DNA of 47,248 bases, taken from contig JALELK010000090.1 in assembly GCA_022768745.1 (NCBI GenBank), forward strand, positions 1 to 47,248, written 5' to 3'. This DNA is from Lachnospiraceae bacterium. Lineage in GTDB: Bacteria > Bacillota > Clostridia > Lachnospirales > Lachnospiraceae. A program made the translations under genes and the position numbers. Position 1 is the stretch's first letter, and each line of letters begins with the position of its first letter. The notes under the pieces were generated by a model. The model saw only the letters and a program-made list of their open reading frames with translations, was not told where the DNA came from and ran no database searches. Shown here piece by piece: positions 14,801 through 22,551 of this stretch.

Positions 14801-14844
14801 CGAAACTTCCTCCTCTATCTTTACACATTCACTCGAGTACTATT

Positions 14845-17800
14845 CTAATATCTTTTTCCTTGAAATTCAATATTCTTTTCCACAACTTTTACATTTTCGT
14901 CCCCAAAAACGGATTTTAATGTGTACATAGTGGCCGGTTCCACATTGATATTCCAATTTTCCGGAAGTCGTTTCATTGCTTTGATGGATGAAATATAAAT
15001 CACAATCCCTGCATCTCCCTCGATATCTGCCACCATGGAAAACAGTCTCTGCTGCTGTTCCTCGTAGGCTTCCTTTGTAGGAAACTGAATCCAGACTTCC
15101 TTTTTTCTCTCATCAAATCCCCGGATTTCCGAGCAGATTAATTTGGCATTCTTTTCTTCCTCTGCCTGGGCTCTGCCCCGAATCAGAACTTTTGCATCCT
15201 GTTCGATACTTTTGCGGAACTTTTCATAATCTCTCGGGAAAACAATCACCTCAATGGTGCCCATTAAATCCTCCAGGGTCAAGAAAGCCATCACTTGATT
15301 ATTTCTGGTATATTTAATGGTCTTTTCCACAATCATACCGCCTACGGTAACCATCTGTCCGTCCTTGATGGAAGACTTTCCCGTCTCCTCGTTTATCATA
15401 AACTCTCTGGATGTAGCGTCGGTATTTTTTTGCAGAATATCCATATAGCCTTCCAACGGATGACCGCTGATATAAACTCCCAGCACTTCCTTTTCGTAGC
15501 CTAAAAATTCTTCCCGCTCAAACTCTTCCACATTCGGCAGTCGGATTTCAAATTCCTTCTTTTCCTCCTCTGAGGCAATATCAAACAGGGTCATCTGCCC
15601 CGCCATAGAGTTTTTCTTGTCACTGTTGACCTGATCCATAATGGATGGGAATACAATACAGAGCTGATGACGATTGCCGTCTAAGCTGTCCATAGCTCCC
15701 GCCTTAATCAGGTTTTCCACCGCACGCTTATTGACTTCCCTGCCATTTGCCCTGGTAAGGAAATCTTCGATGGTGGTATAGGGGCCTCTCTCTTTGCGCT
15801 CCTCCACGATATAATCTACCACCGGGCGTCCAATGCTCTTGATGGCATACATTCCGTAACGGATTTTTCCGTCTGAAACCGCGAATTTTCCCTGTCCCTC
15901 GTTAATATCCGGAGGCAGTACCTGAATCCCCATATCCCGGCAAACCATAATATATTCTGCCACTTTTCCTGAGTTGTCCAGAACGGATGTCATCAGTGCA
16001 GCCATAAACTCCACCGGGTAGTATTTTTTCAAAAATGCAGTCTGATAAGCCACCACTGCATAGGCAGCCGCATGGGACTTATTAAATGCATACTTGGCAA
16101 AATCCGTCATATCGTCATAGATTTTGTTGGCAATCTCCTCACTGATTCCGTTGGCGATACAACCGGCAACTCCCTCCTCGGGATTTCCGTAGACAAAATT
16201 TTGTCGCTCCTTTGCCATCACATCCGTTTTTTTCTTGGACATGGCACGGCGCACCAAATCACTTCGTCCCATGGAATATCCAGCCAAATCCCGGACAATC
16301 TGCATTACCTGCTCCTGATACACGATACAGCCGTAAGTGGGGGCTAATATCGGCTCCAACTGTGGGCAGTCATAGGTGATGGATTCTTTGTCATTTTTTC
16401 CTTTGATGTATGCAGGAATAAAGTCCATAGGGCCCGGACGATACAAGGAGATTCCCGCGATAACATCCTCCAGACTTTCTGGCTTCAACTCCTTCATAAA
16501 GCTTTTCATTCCGGCACTTTCCAGCTGGAACACGCCCTCTGTTTTCCCGGAGCTAATCAGATCCAACACCGCTTTATCATCATAATCAATGGCATCCATA
16601 TTCAGCTTGACACCATAGTTTTCTTCCACTAATTTCACAGCATCATCGATAACCGTCAGCGTTCTAAGACCCAAAAAGTCCATCTTAAGCAGACCCAGTT
16701 CCTCGATAGTGGTCATAACAAACTGGGTGGTGATGGTTCCGTCTCCTCCTCTGGATAACGGCACATACTCATCCATAGGCTTCTGGGAGATAACCACTCC
16801 CGCCGCATGCATTCCTGTATGTCTCGGCAGACCTTCCAGTCTCTGGGCAACATCGATTAACCGTTTGACCTCCGGGTCTTCCTCATACATTTTCCGCAAA
16901 TCCGGGCTGGTTTGAAGAGCGGTGGCCAGGGTGATGTTTAATTCGTCCGGCACTGCTTTTGCAATGGAATCCACATAATTGTAGGGCATATCCATCACTC
17001 GTCCCACATCACGGATTACACCTTTTGCCTTTAAGGTTCCAAAGGTGACAATCTGGGTGACACATTCTTTTCCGTATTTTTCCACCACATAATCTATGAC
17101 TTCTCCCCGTCGATTGAAGCAGAAATCAATATCAATATCCGGCATAGATACACGCTCCGGATTTAAGAATCGCTCAAACAGAAGATTGTAGCGAATCGGG
17201 TCTATATTTGTAATCCCTGTGGTATAGGAAACAAGACTTCCCGCCGCACTTCCTCGCCCCGGTCCCACCGGAATTCCGTGGATTCTGGCATAGTTGATAA
17301 AATCCCACACAATCAAAAAGTAATCCACATAGCCCATTTTTTGAATGGTGTTCAACTCATACTCCAGCCTAGGTTTCAGCTGTTCTGCCTTTTCTCCGTA
17401 ACGCTCCTGCAAACCGTCGTAACACAGTTTGTTCAGATAAGTCCAGGAATCATACCCCTCCGGTACCTGATAATGGGGCAGCTTGGTGACACCAAATTCG
17501 ATAGTCACCTCGCAGCGGTCTGCAATCTTTTGTGTATTTTCCAATGCCTGGGGAGCAGAAGGAAAGAGACTTCTCATCTCCTCCTCCGACTTTACATAAT
17601 ACTGTCCACCTTCGTAGCGCATTCTGTCCTCGTCAGCCAGTTTTTTCCCTGTCTGAATACAAAGAAGCACATCATGAGGGCCGGCGTCCTCAGCATATGT
17701 GTAGTGAATATCATTGGTGCAGACCAATTCAATCCCCGTCTCCCTGCTCATACGAACCAATTCCTGATTCACATACTGCTGCGTGTCAATGCCGTGATCC

Positions 17801-18327
17801 TGCAACTCCAAGAAATAATTATTTTCACCAAAAATATCCCGAAAATGAAGGGCAATCTCCTTTGCCTCATCATACATCCCCCTTGCCAGATATCTGGGCA
17901 CTTCCCCTGCAAGGCAGGCAGATAAGGCAATGATTCCCTCGTGATACTTTTCCAATACCTCCATATCAATCCGGGGTTTATAGTAGTAGCCGTCAACAAA
18001 ACCAATGGATACCAGTTTCATCAGATTCTGATATCCCACATTGTTTTCTGCCAAAAGCACCAGATGATAATATCTGTCATCTCCGTGGCTTAATTCCCGA
18101 TCAAATCTAGACCCCGGTGCCACATAAACCTCACATCCCAAAATCGGACGGATTCCCTGTTTGTGGCATTCTTTATAAAAGTCAATGACACCGTACATCA
18201 CTCCGTGGTCCGTGATAGCTGCGGCGTTCATCCCCAACTCTTTCACCCGGGCAACATATTCTTTTATTTTATTTGACCCATCCAGCAAACTATACTCCGT
18301 ATGGGTGTGCAAATGTACAAATGCCAT
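14845..18327 (-). CDS. dnaE: DNA polymerase III alpha subunit
   Basis: A replicative polymerase subunit of 1,160 residues. An N-terminal PHP domain opens FVHLHTHTEYSLLDG and AAAITDHGVMYGV. The C-family catalytic core contains PVGPGRGSAAGSLVSY and the metal-binding PDIDIDF, with a further Asp in LLKMDFLGLRTLT. A helix-hairpin-helix region and a C-terminal OB fold (VTVGGMIVEKTIKYTRNNQV) follow. In Firmicutes this protein works with PolC. GGAGG precedes the ATG. Only 18 bases separate the start codon from the end of the RAYT element, so no promoter fits between them. Confidence 0.97.
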   Translation of the reverse strand: MAFVHLHTHTEYSLLDGSNKIKEYVARVKELGMNAAAITDHGVMYGVIDFYKECHKQGIRPILGCEVYVAPGSRFDRELSHGDDRYYHLVLLAENNVGYQNLMKLVSIGFVDGYYYKPRIDMEVLEKYHEGIIALSACLAGEVPRYLARGMYDEAKEIALHFRDIFGENNYFLELQDHGIDTQQYVNQELVRMSRETGIELVCTNDIHYTYAEDAGPHDVLLCIQTGKKLADEDRMRYEGGQYYVKSEEEMRSLFPSAPQALENTQKIADRCEVTIEFGVTKLPHYQVPEGYDSWTYLNKLCYDGLQERYGEKAEQLKPRLEYELNTIQKMGYVDYFLIVWDFINYARIHGIPVGPGRGSAAGSLVSYTTGITNIDPIRYNLLFERFLNPERVSMPDIDIDFCFNRRGEVIDYVVEKYGKECVTQIVTFGTLKAKGVIRDVGRVMDMPYNYVDSIAKAVPDELNITLATALQTSPDLRKMYEEDPEVKRLIDVAQRLEGLPRHTGMHAAGVVISQKPMDEYVPLSRGGDGTITTQFVMTTIEELGLLKMDFLGLRTLTVIDDAVKLVEENYGVKLNMDAIDYDDKAVLDLISSGKTEGVFQLESAGMKSFMKELKPESLEDVIAGISLYRPGPMDFIPAYIKGKNDKESITYDCPQLEPILAPTYGCIVYQEQVMQIVRDLAGYSMGRSDLVRRAMSKKKTDVMAKERQNFVYGNPEEGVAGCIANGISEEIANKIYDDMTDFAKYAFNKSHAAAYAVVAYQTAFLKKYYPVEFMAALMTSVLDNSGKVAEYIMVCRDMGIQVLPPDINEGQGKFAVSDGKIRYGMYAIKSIGRPVVDYIVEERKERGPYTTIEDFLTRANGREVNKRAVENLIKAGAMDSLDGNRHQLCIVFPSIMDQVNSDKKNSMAGQMTLFDIASEEEKKEFEIRLPNVEEFEREEFLGYEKEVLGVYISGHPLEGYMDILQKNTDATSREFMINEETGKSSIKDGQMVTVGGMIVEKTIKYTRNNQVMAFLTLEDLMGTIEVIVFPRDYEKFRKSIEQDAKVLIRGRAQAEEEKNAKLICSEIRGFDERKKEVWIQFPTKEAYEEQQQRLFSMVADIEGDAGIVIYISSIKAMKRLPENWNINVEPATMYTLKSVFGDENVKVVEKNIEFQGKRY

Positions 18328-18362
18328 AATACCTCCATCAGGCTTCCATTAGGGACGGATAC

Positions 18363-18450
18363 CTATGACCCTAAGATCTGTCCCCAGTGGTTCTAGGGTC
18401 TGTCCCTATTGACCCTAAGGTCTGTCCCTCGTGGTTCCAATGTCTGTCCC
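18363..18450 (-). repeat. Four tandem 22-bp repeats, left side of the RAYT
   Basis: Four units of exactly 22 bp (18363-18384, 18385-18406, 18407-18428, 18429-18450), each ending CTGTCCC on the plus strand, i.e. starting GGGACAG on the minus strand. Alternate units resemble each other more closely (AAGATCTG/AAGGTCTG with GACC before). The cap GGGACGGATAC is at 18352-18362. The last unit reaches the transposase's TAG stop. Confidence 0.9.
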
Positions 18451-19208
18451 TATTGACCTCTTATACTACATAACGTATGTCGTGATACCCCTGTCAATCG
18501 ATTCAACTGCCGTATAGAAAAACCAACCAACAACAGACGTTGCAAAGCCTCATTTCTCTCTTCCAAATCCATGTGTTGAAAATCAGACGGAGATGTACAA
18601 CCGGTCAGCCGCTCAATCGCCTGTAGCGATTCCTCATCAGAAAGCGTCCTCGGCGTATAATCCTCCATACAGACGTCATAAATTTGACGATGAATAAACT
18701 CCAGTAACTCTTGTCGGTTTCCAAAATAACCCATCATCATTTTTATATCCGTCCGCTTGGCAGTTCCCCGTTCGTAGTCTTTGTAACTTGACCAGGGATA
18801 CTCTTTTCCAACTTGAGTTTCCAACCCGGCATGTAGCGGATTTTGGTGGATATATCGGAAGACTTGAAGCAAATATTCCTCAGTATCCACCGTTTCACTT
18901 TTATAACGCTCCTGAAATAAATTTCCAACACGCTTGTACTTTTGATTGTACCATTTTACAAACGTTACTTCAATTTTTTTCATTACGCTGCTAATGTCCT
19001 CCTCGGTCTCCTTAACCAACAAATGAATATGGTTGCTCATCAGACAATAAGCATATAAATCAAATCCGCATTTTTTCCTATAGCAACTCAGAATACTAAT
19101 AAAAGTCCGGAAATCACCCGGCTCCTCAAAAATAATTTGCTTATTGATTCCTCGTAAAATAATGTGATAAACTCCTGTAGCACTTTTCTCTCGTGCCCGT
19201 CTCGGCAT
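18450..19208 (-). CDS. REP-associated tyrosine transposase (RAYT, Y1 HUH family)
   Basis: A single-strand DNA endonuclease/transposase of 252 residues. The HUH metal motif is HIH at residues 60-62 (YCLMSNHIHLLVKE) and the nucleophile is probably Tyr119 in FRYIHQNPLHAGL, both typical of the TnpA-REP family. The C-terminal part (FSIRQLNRLTGVSRHTLCSI) looks like a helix-turn-helix, a likely repeat-binding part. AGGAGG lies eight bases before the ATG at 19208; an upstream in-frame start at 19250 lacks one. No break is seen in the frame, so the enzyme may be active. The TAG stop overlaps the neighbouring repeat unit. Confidence 0.92.
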   Translation of the reverse strand: MPRRAREKSATGVYHIILRGINKQIIFEEPGDFRTFISILSCYRKKCGFDLYAYCLMSNHIHLLVKETEEDISSVMKKIEVTFVKWYNQKYKRVGNLFQERYKSETVDTEEYLLQVFRYIHQNPLHAGLETQVGKEYPWSSYKDYERGTAKRTDIKMMMGYFGNRQELLEFIHRQIYDVCMEDYTPRTLSDEESLQAIERLTGCTSPSDFQHMDLEERNEALQRLLLVGFSIRQLNRLTGVSRHTLCSIRGQ

Positions 19209-19367
19209 AAGCACGTCCTCCTTTTCTTTTTTCTTTTTGGGGATAAACATCTGAATTTCCAGATAAGATTTTGAACTTGGATTGAATATCCAAAATTACT
19301 ATTGATGTTAGAGATAATATTACAATAAAATTAAAAAAACAAGAGGAAATAAAAAATTGACACATTA

Positions 19368-19472
19368 GGGACACATCTTAGAGCCATCGGGGACAAACCT
19401 TAGAATCAAAAGGGACAGACCTTCGGGCCGTCAGGGACAATCCTTCAGGCCACTGGTATCCGTCCCTAATGG
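19368..19472 (+). repeat. Four tandem 22-bp repeats plus cap, right side of the RAYT
   Basis: Units at 19368-19389, 19390-19411, 19412-19433 and 19434-19455, each beginning GGGACA, then the cap GTATCCGTCCC at 19456-19466. This is the mirror image of the array on the other side of the gene, with the same copy number. Between this array and the transposase start is about 150 bp of AT-rich sequence (19209-19367) in which I see no gene; it probably holds the transposase promoter. Confidence 0.9.
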
Positions 19473-19475
19473 CTC

Positions 19476-20558
19476 TTACATCGCCAGGTCCACATGCTGA
19501 ATGGTTCCCACATCACCGGATTCCATCAAAAAAATGCCACTGCGGCGAATGGCTCCGTTTAAGGCACCACTTTCCCCTTGAAGAGAAAAATCCGTGGAAA
19601 CATTTTGTAGGCAAATGGCTCCCACACCCATATCTTTCAACTTGTACACAGTTCCTTCACCGTCCTCTGAAGGTACCCAAATCTGAAGCCGATCAAAGAT
19701 TTCATCTGCCTCATCAATCCAACCATTCCCATCTGTATCATACTTGGAAAGATCAAAAAATCCATCTCCTGAAGAGGTACCAAAAAGCTCTGAACCATCA
19801 TTTATTTTTCCGTCTCCGTTAATATCCAGTGCCAAGAAGCCGCTGCCGGATCCAAGCGTAGAAATTTCATCTTCCTTCCCGTCACAATCCAGATCAAAAT
19901 AAAATTTCTGGTCAGACACATTTGCCACATCTCCATCAAAATTAATGACCAGTGGATCACACATCCGCTGTTCCAATCCCACACTCTTCTGGTAAACTTC
20001 CTGATAAAAGCTGCGGCTCATTCCCACTTCAACGCCAAATTCAATTTCCCTTCCATCAGCAGTCACCACTTTCCCCTGAGTGGAAAATGTGGTACTTTCT
20101 GTCTCCTGATAGGTATACAATTGTTCCGTAGTCACCATCTGCCAACTGGACATACCATCTCCCACAAGGGTTGTCCCGGAATTCAATTGACTGTCCAACT
20201 CATCATTAAAGTTTCCTTTTCCCTTCATGAAAAAAACATACAAAAGATATTCCAGAGTTTCAAACTGAATTCTGGTAGAACTCTTTTGCGCCTCTACCGA
20301 GTTCTTTGATACCCCCTGAATATCAGACTTTGTCCCGGTTCTTCCATTGTTCGTCATATCCTCAGAAATCATTTTCCCGGATGCATCCATCCGATAATTA
20401 AGTATCCCCAGAAAACTTCCACTCCCGGACATTCCCGACAGAAGATTTTGCATTCCATTCGGTGACAGCGACGTACTACTCCGAACCGTTGTTCCTGTGG
20501 CTGTCTGTTTGTAGTTTCTCCTTCCCTGCATAGCAATGTTTTGTGATTGAATAATCAT
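19476..20558 (-). CDS. EF-hand-like calcium-binding protein, family of unknown function
   Basis: A 360-residue protein without a signal peptide. The first half is low in recognisable features, with Ser/Gly-rich sequence and VTADGREIEFGVEVGMSRSF. The second half is a conserved-looking domain that starts CDPLVINFDGD and has three Asp-rich loops like EF-hand or dockerin calcium sites: DLDCDGKEDE near residue 221, DINGDGKINDGSE near 243 and DTDGNGWIDEADE near 272, ending in GAICLQNVSTDFSL. Similar C-terminal domains occur in bacteria of several phyla, from memory, without a known role. AGGGAGG precedes the ATG. A terminator-like stem and a possible flagellar-type promoter lie upstream. It is followed at once by the RAYT element. 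Confidence 0.8.
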   Translation of the reverse strand: MIIQSQNIAMQGRRNYKQTATGTTVRSSTSLSPNGMQNLLSGMSGSGSFLGILNYRMDASGKMISEDMTNNGRTGTKSDIQGVSKNSVEAQKSSTRIQFETLEYLLYVFFMKGKGNFNDELDSQLNSGTTLVGDGMSSWQMVTTEQLYTYQETESTTFSTQGKVVTADGREIEFGVEVGMSRSFYQEVYQKSVGLEQRMCDPLVINFDGDVANVSDQKFYFDLDCDGKEDEISTLGSGSGFLALDINGDGKINDGSELFGTSSGDGFFDLSKYDTDGNGWIDEADEIFDRLQIWVPSEDGEGTVYKLKDMGVGAICLQNVSTDFSLQGESGALNGAIRRSGIFLMESGDVGTIQHVDLAM

Positions 20559-20611
20559 ACTTTTCCTCCCTTTGTTCTTTACCTCCTTCGCTCACGAATT
20601 CCCTTTCCCAG

Positions 20612-20664
20612 AACAAAAAAGAACGGCACGCTTTCGGAAATCCTTCTTCTAAAAACATGCCGTC
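20612..20664 (-). terminator. Terminator-like stem before the EF-hand-like gene
   Basis: On the minus strand GACGGCATG pairs with CGTGCCGTT (two G-U pairs) across a loop of about 25 bases, and CTTTTTTG follows. It would end read-through from the CPBP gene. If transcription of the EF-hand-like gene starts upstream (see 20716-20742) it would instead act as a leader attenuator. Confidence 0.5.
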
Positions 20665-20715
20665 CCTGGTATTCTCTCACAGTCATTTCATTGCGCAATT
20701 AACGCTGTGAAATTA

Positions 20716-20742
20716 ATATCGGAACTATTCACTTAATTATTA
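20716..20742 (-). promoter_or_regulatory. Possible sigma-28-like promoter
   Basis: On the minus strand TAAT, 15 bases, TCCGATAT. This is close to the flagellar sigma consensus TAAA-15-GCCGATAA. It is upstream of the EF-hand-like gene in the correct direction. The site is short and AT-rich, so chance is a real alternative. Confidence 0.3.
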
Positions 20743-20792
20743 ACCCTTACAAAAAATCCTTTTTCTTTCCCCACTAAATCAACTCTTCTGCA

Positions 20793-20858
20793 CCAATAGG
20801 GACAGACCTTAGAATCATTAGGGACAGACCTTCGGGCCATTGGTATCCGTCCCTAATG
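20793..20858 (+). repeat. Short RAYT-type repeat: two 22-bp units plus cap
   Basis: Units 20799-20820 and 20821-20842 both begin GGGACAGACCTT, followed by the cap GTATCCGTCCC (20843-20853) and CTAATG. It is the minimal form of the arrays beside the transposase and overlaps the 3' end of the CPBP gene, which reads through the cap and one unit. Confidence 0.9.
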
Positions 20859-21690
20859 AGCCGCCAACAAGTCGAACGCCGACGTAAGTGGCAACCATTG
20901 CGCCAAACATAACGAAAAACATCTGCATCGGATTGCTGCCGGCAATAATGAGGGAGTTGGCCAATACCCCTACCGCATTAAAAGCCATATGCAAAATAAT
21001 ACCGGTTACTACTGTGCCGGACTTGTGAACCAGATAACCAAAAAGCAATCCCATCAAAAAGGTGTAGATGCCCTGCAACGGATTCATATGCATTCCGGCA
21101 AAAAGCAATGCCTGTATCACGTTTGCCGCCCAAAAAGAAGTGAAGCGCTTTGCATAACCCATGGTAAGTCCCCGGAAAGCAAGTTCCTCGCAAATAGGTC
21201 CCACAATCACTGTATAAAGTACAATGGGCACCGTAATCTGTTCTGTCAGCCCTGAACTTTCCATAAGCATCTGATACATTGCCAACCACTTTGGAAAAAG
21301 TACCGCCAAGGCATTCATAAGGTACACGCACACATACTGCATACCAAAGGCAAGCAACACCACACCTCCCACAAAGTGGACAGGCTTTTTTGTCAACTTG
21401 GAAAATGTCCATTTTTCCCCGCCCTTAGGTGCAAACACTTTTTTGTACCAGGGTAAAAATACAATCAAAGCCACAATGGCATAAGACAGCATTGCAATGG
21501 AATTAAATCCGGAAGAGGAAACCTCATCCATCAAATCCTTCATAAATCCATTATAACTTCCCTGAGTAAACTCATGGGCTTTCTTTGCAAACAGGAAAAA
21601 TGCCACTGCTCCGGTTACAAAAAACTGCAACCCCATAACAAGGATACTGGGCAATATGCATTTCCAAAAATTATCCATTTTTCTTTCCAT
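20818..21690 (-). CDS. CPBP-family intramembrane glutamic protease
   Basis: A 290-residue membrane protein with about seven to eight helices and the three CPBP (Abi/CAAX protease-like) motifs: EELAFR at residues 168-173, FAGMH with His201, and HMAFN with His234 and Asn238. These form the glutamate-histidine active site. The substrate is unknown; relatives act in peptide maturation, bacteriocin immunity or signalling. The ATG at 21690 has AAAGGA eight bases upstream and overlaps the patatin gene by 20 bases. The last 13 residues (SLGTDTNGPKVCP) are encoded by a RAYT-type repeat, which also provides the stop. Confidence 0.9.
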   Translation of the reverse strand: MERKMDNFWKCILPSILVMGLQFFVTGAVAFFLFAKKAHEFTQGSYNGFMKDLMDEVSSSGFNSIAMLSYAIVALIVFLPWYKKVFAPKGGEKWTFSKLTKKPVHFVGGVVLLAFGMQYVCVYLMNALAVLFPKWLAMYQMLMESSGLTEQITVPIVLYTVIVGPICEELAFRGLTMGYAKRFTSFWAANVIQALLFAGMHMNPLQGIYTFLMGLLFGYLVHKSGTVVTGIILHMAFNAVGVLANSLIIAGSNPMQMFFVMFGAMVATYVGVRLVGGSLGTDTNGPKVCP

Positions 21691-22540
21691 AGAGAAAATC
21701 CTTTAATTCCTTCATTTCTTTTTCGGCATCATCCAGGCCGTTTTCGTATAATTGTTTCATCACCGCAGGGTCTGTGGTATAAGTGCCGATTTGAATATCC
21801 CCGGAGGGGCGAAAAACCATAGCCTTTCCCTGGGCTTCCAGCGATTCCAACAACTCCATCTGACGGTTATACATCTCATGACGATGATTTAATGCCTCCA
21901 CAATTTTGGGGTATTTTCGTTTCAAAGCCAATGTGTACGCGGCTTTCCCTCCTTGGGGCTTCATACGAAATCCCTTTGGTTTTGATAAAATCACCACCAG
22001 TCGGTCGCATCCGTGATCCAGGGCATGCTGTACCGGAATAGAATCCGACACCCCGCCATCATAATAGACATGTCCCTGATAAGTAATCGGCCGACATGCC
22101 ACTGGCAAAGCACAAGTTGCCATAATTGGCTGATAATGATTTCTTTCAATATCGTTTTTGTTAAAGTAATCCGGCTTTCCCGTACTGGCATCGGTAGCCG
22201 GCATATAAGTCTCCGTGGGGTTATTATGGTAAGCATCATAATCCAACGGATCGATGCCCCCCTCGTTTGTCATATCCCCATAGATGTATTGCAATCCAAA
22301 CAGAGAGCCTGTCTTTAGCAGGCTTCTCAGACTGATGTAGTTAGGGTCTTTTACATGCTGAACATAATAGCGCATATTTCGTTCCCTTTGTCCCGCCAGA
22401 AAGGAGGCGCAGTTGGCGGCTCCGGCAGAAACCCCTATACAGTAATCGAAGTTGATATTTTCATCCAGAAAAATATCCAAAACCCCTGCACTGTATGCAC
22501 ATTTCATTCCGCCGCCTTCTACAATCAGCCCTGTTTTCAT
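21671..22540 (-). CDS. Patatin-like phospholipase family protein
   Basis: A 289-residue predicted lipid acyl hydrolase with a Ser-Asp dyad. GLIVEGGGMKCAYSAGVLD provides the oxyanion glycine loop, Ser38 sits in CIGVSAG, and the catalytic Asp in YYDGGVSDSIPV. There is no signal peptide, so it is cytoplasmic, like the RssA/YjjU type. AAGGTGA precedes the ATG and overlaps the glgP stop 11 bases away. It overlaps the CPBP protease gene, so the two are probably translated together. Confidence 0.93.
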   Translation of the reverse strand: MKTGLIVEGGGMKCAYSAGVLDIFLDENINFDYCIGVSAGAANCASFLAGQRERNMRYYVQHVKDPNYISLRSLLKTGSLFGLQYIYGDMTNEGGIDPLDYDAYHNNPTETYMPATDASTGKPDYFNKNDIERNHYQPIMATCALPVACRPITYQGHVYYDGGVSDSIPVQHALDHGCDRLVVILSKPKGFRMKPQGGKAAYTLALKRKYPKIVEALNHRHEMYNRQMELLESLEAQGKAMVFRPSGDIQIGTYTTDPAVMKQLYENGLDDAEKEMKELKDFLYGKKNG

Positions 22541-22551
22541 TTTATGTCACC

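Larger units (their letters stand above)
18346..19472. mobile_element. RAYT element: transposase between inverted 22-bp repeat arrays
   Basis: The interval is bounded by inverted ends: CATTAGGGACGGATACC on the left and GGTATCCGTCCCTAATGG on the right. Inside each end are four 22-bp units in opposite orientation, and the transposase gene lies in the middle. The element fills the gap between the EF-hand-like gene (whose stop ends three bases away) and dnaE (18 bases away). No target-site duplication is obvious. Known RAYT genes in Proteobacteria are also flanked by inverted REPs, so the arrangement is consistent with a REP/RAYT system. Confidence 0.85.

Noticed and set aside
18363-18450. 22-bp arrays as a CRISPR
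   Set aside because: The units are directly adjacent with no spacers, copy number is two or four, no cas gene is present, and the units vary in sequence.
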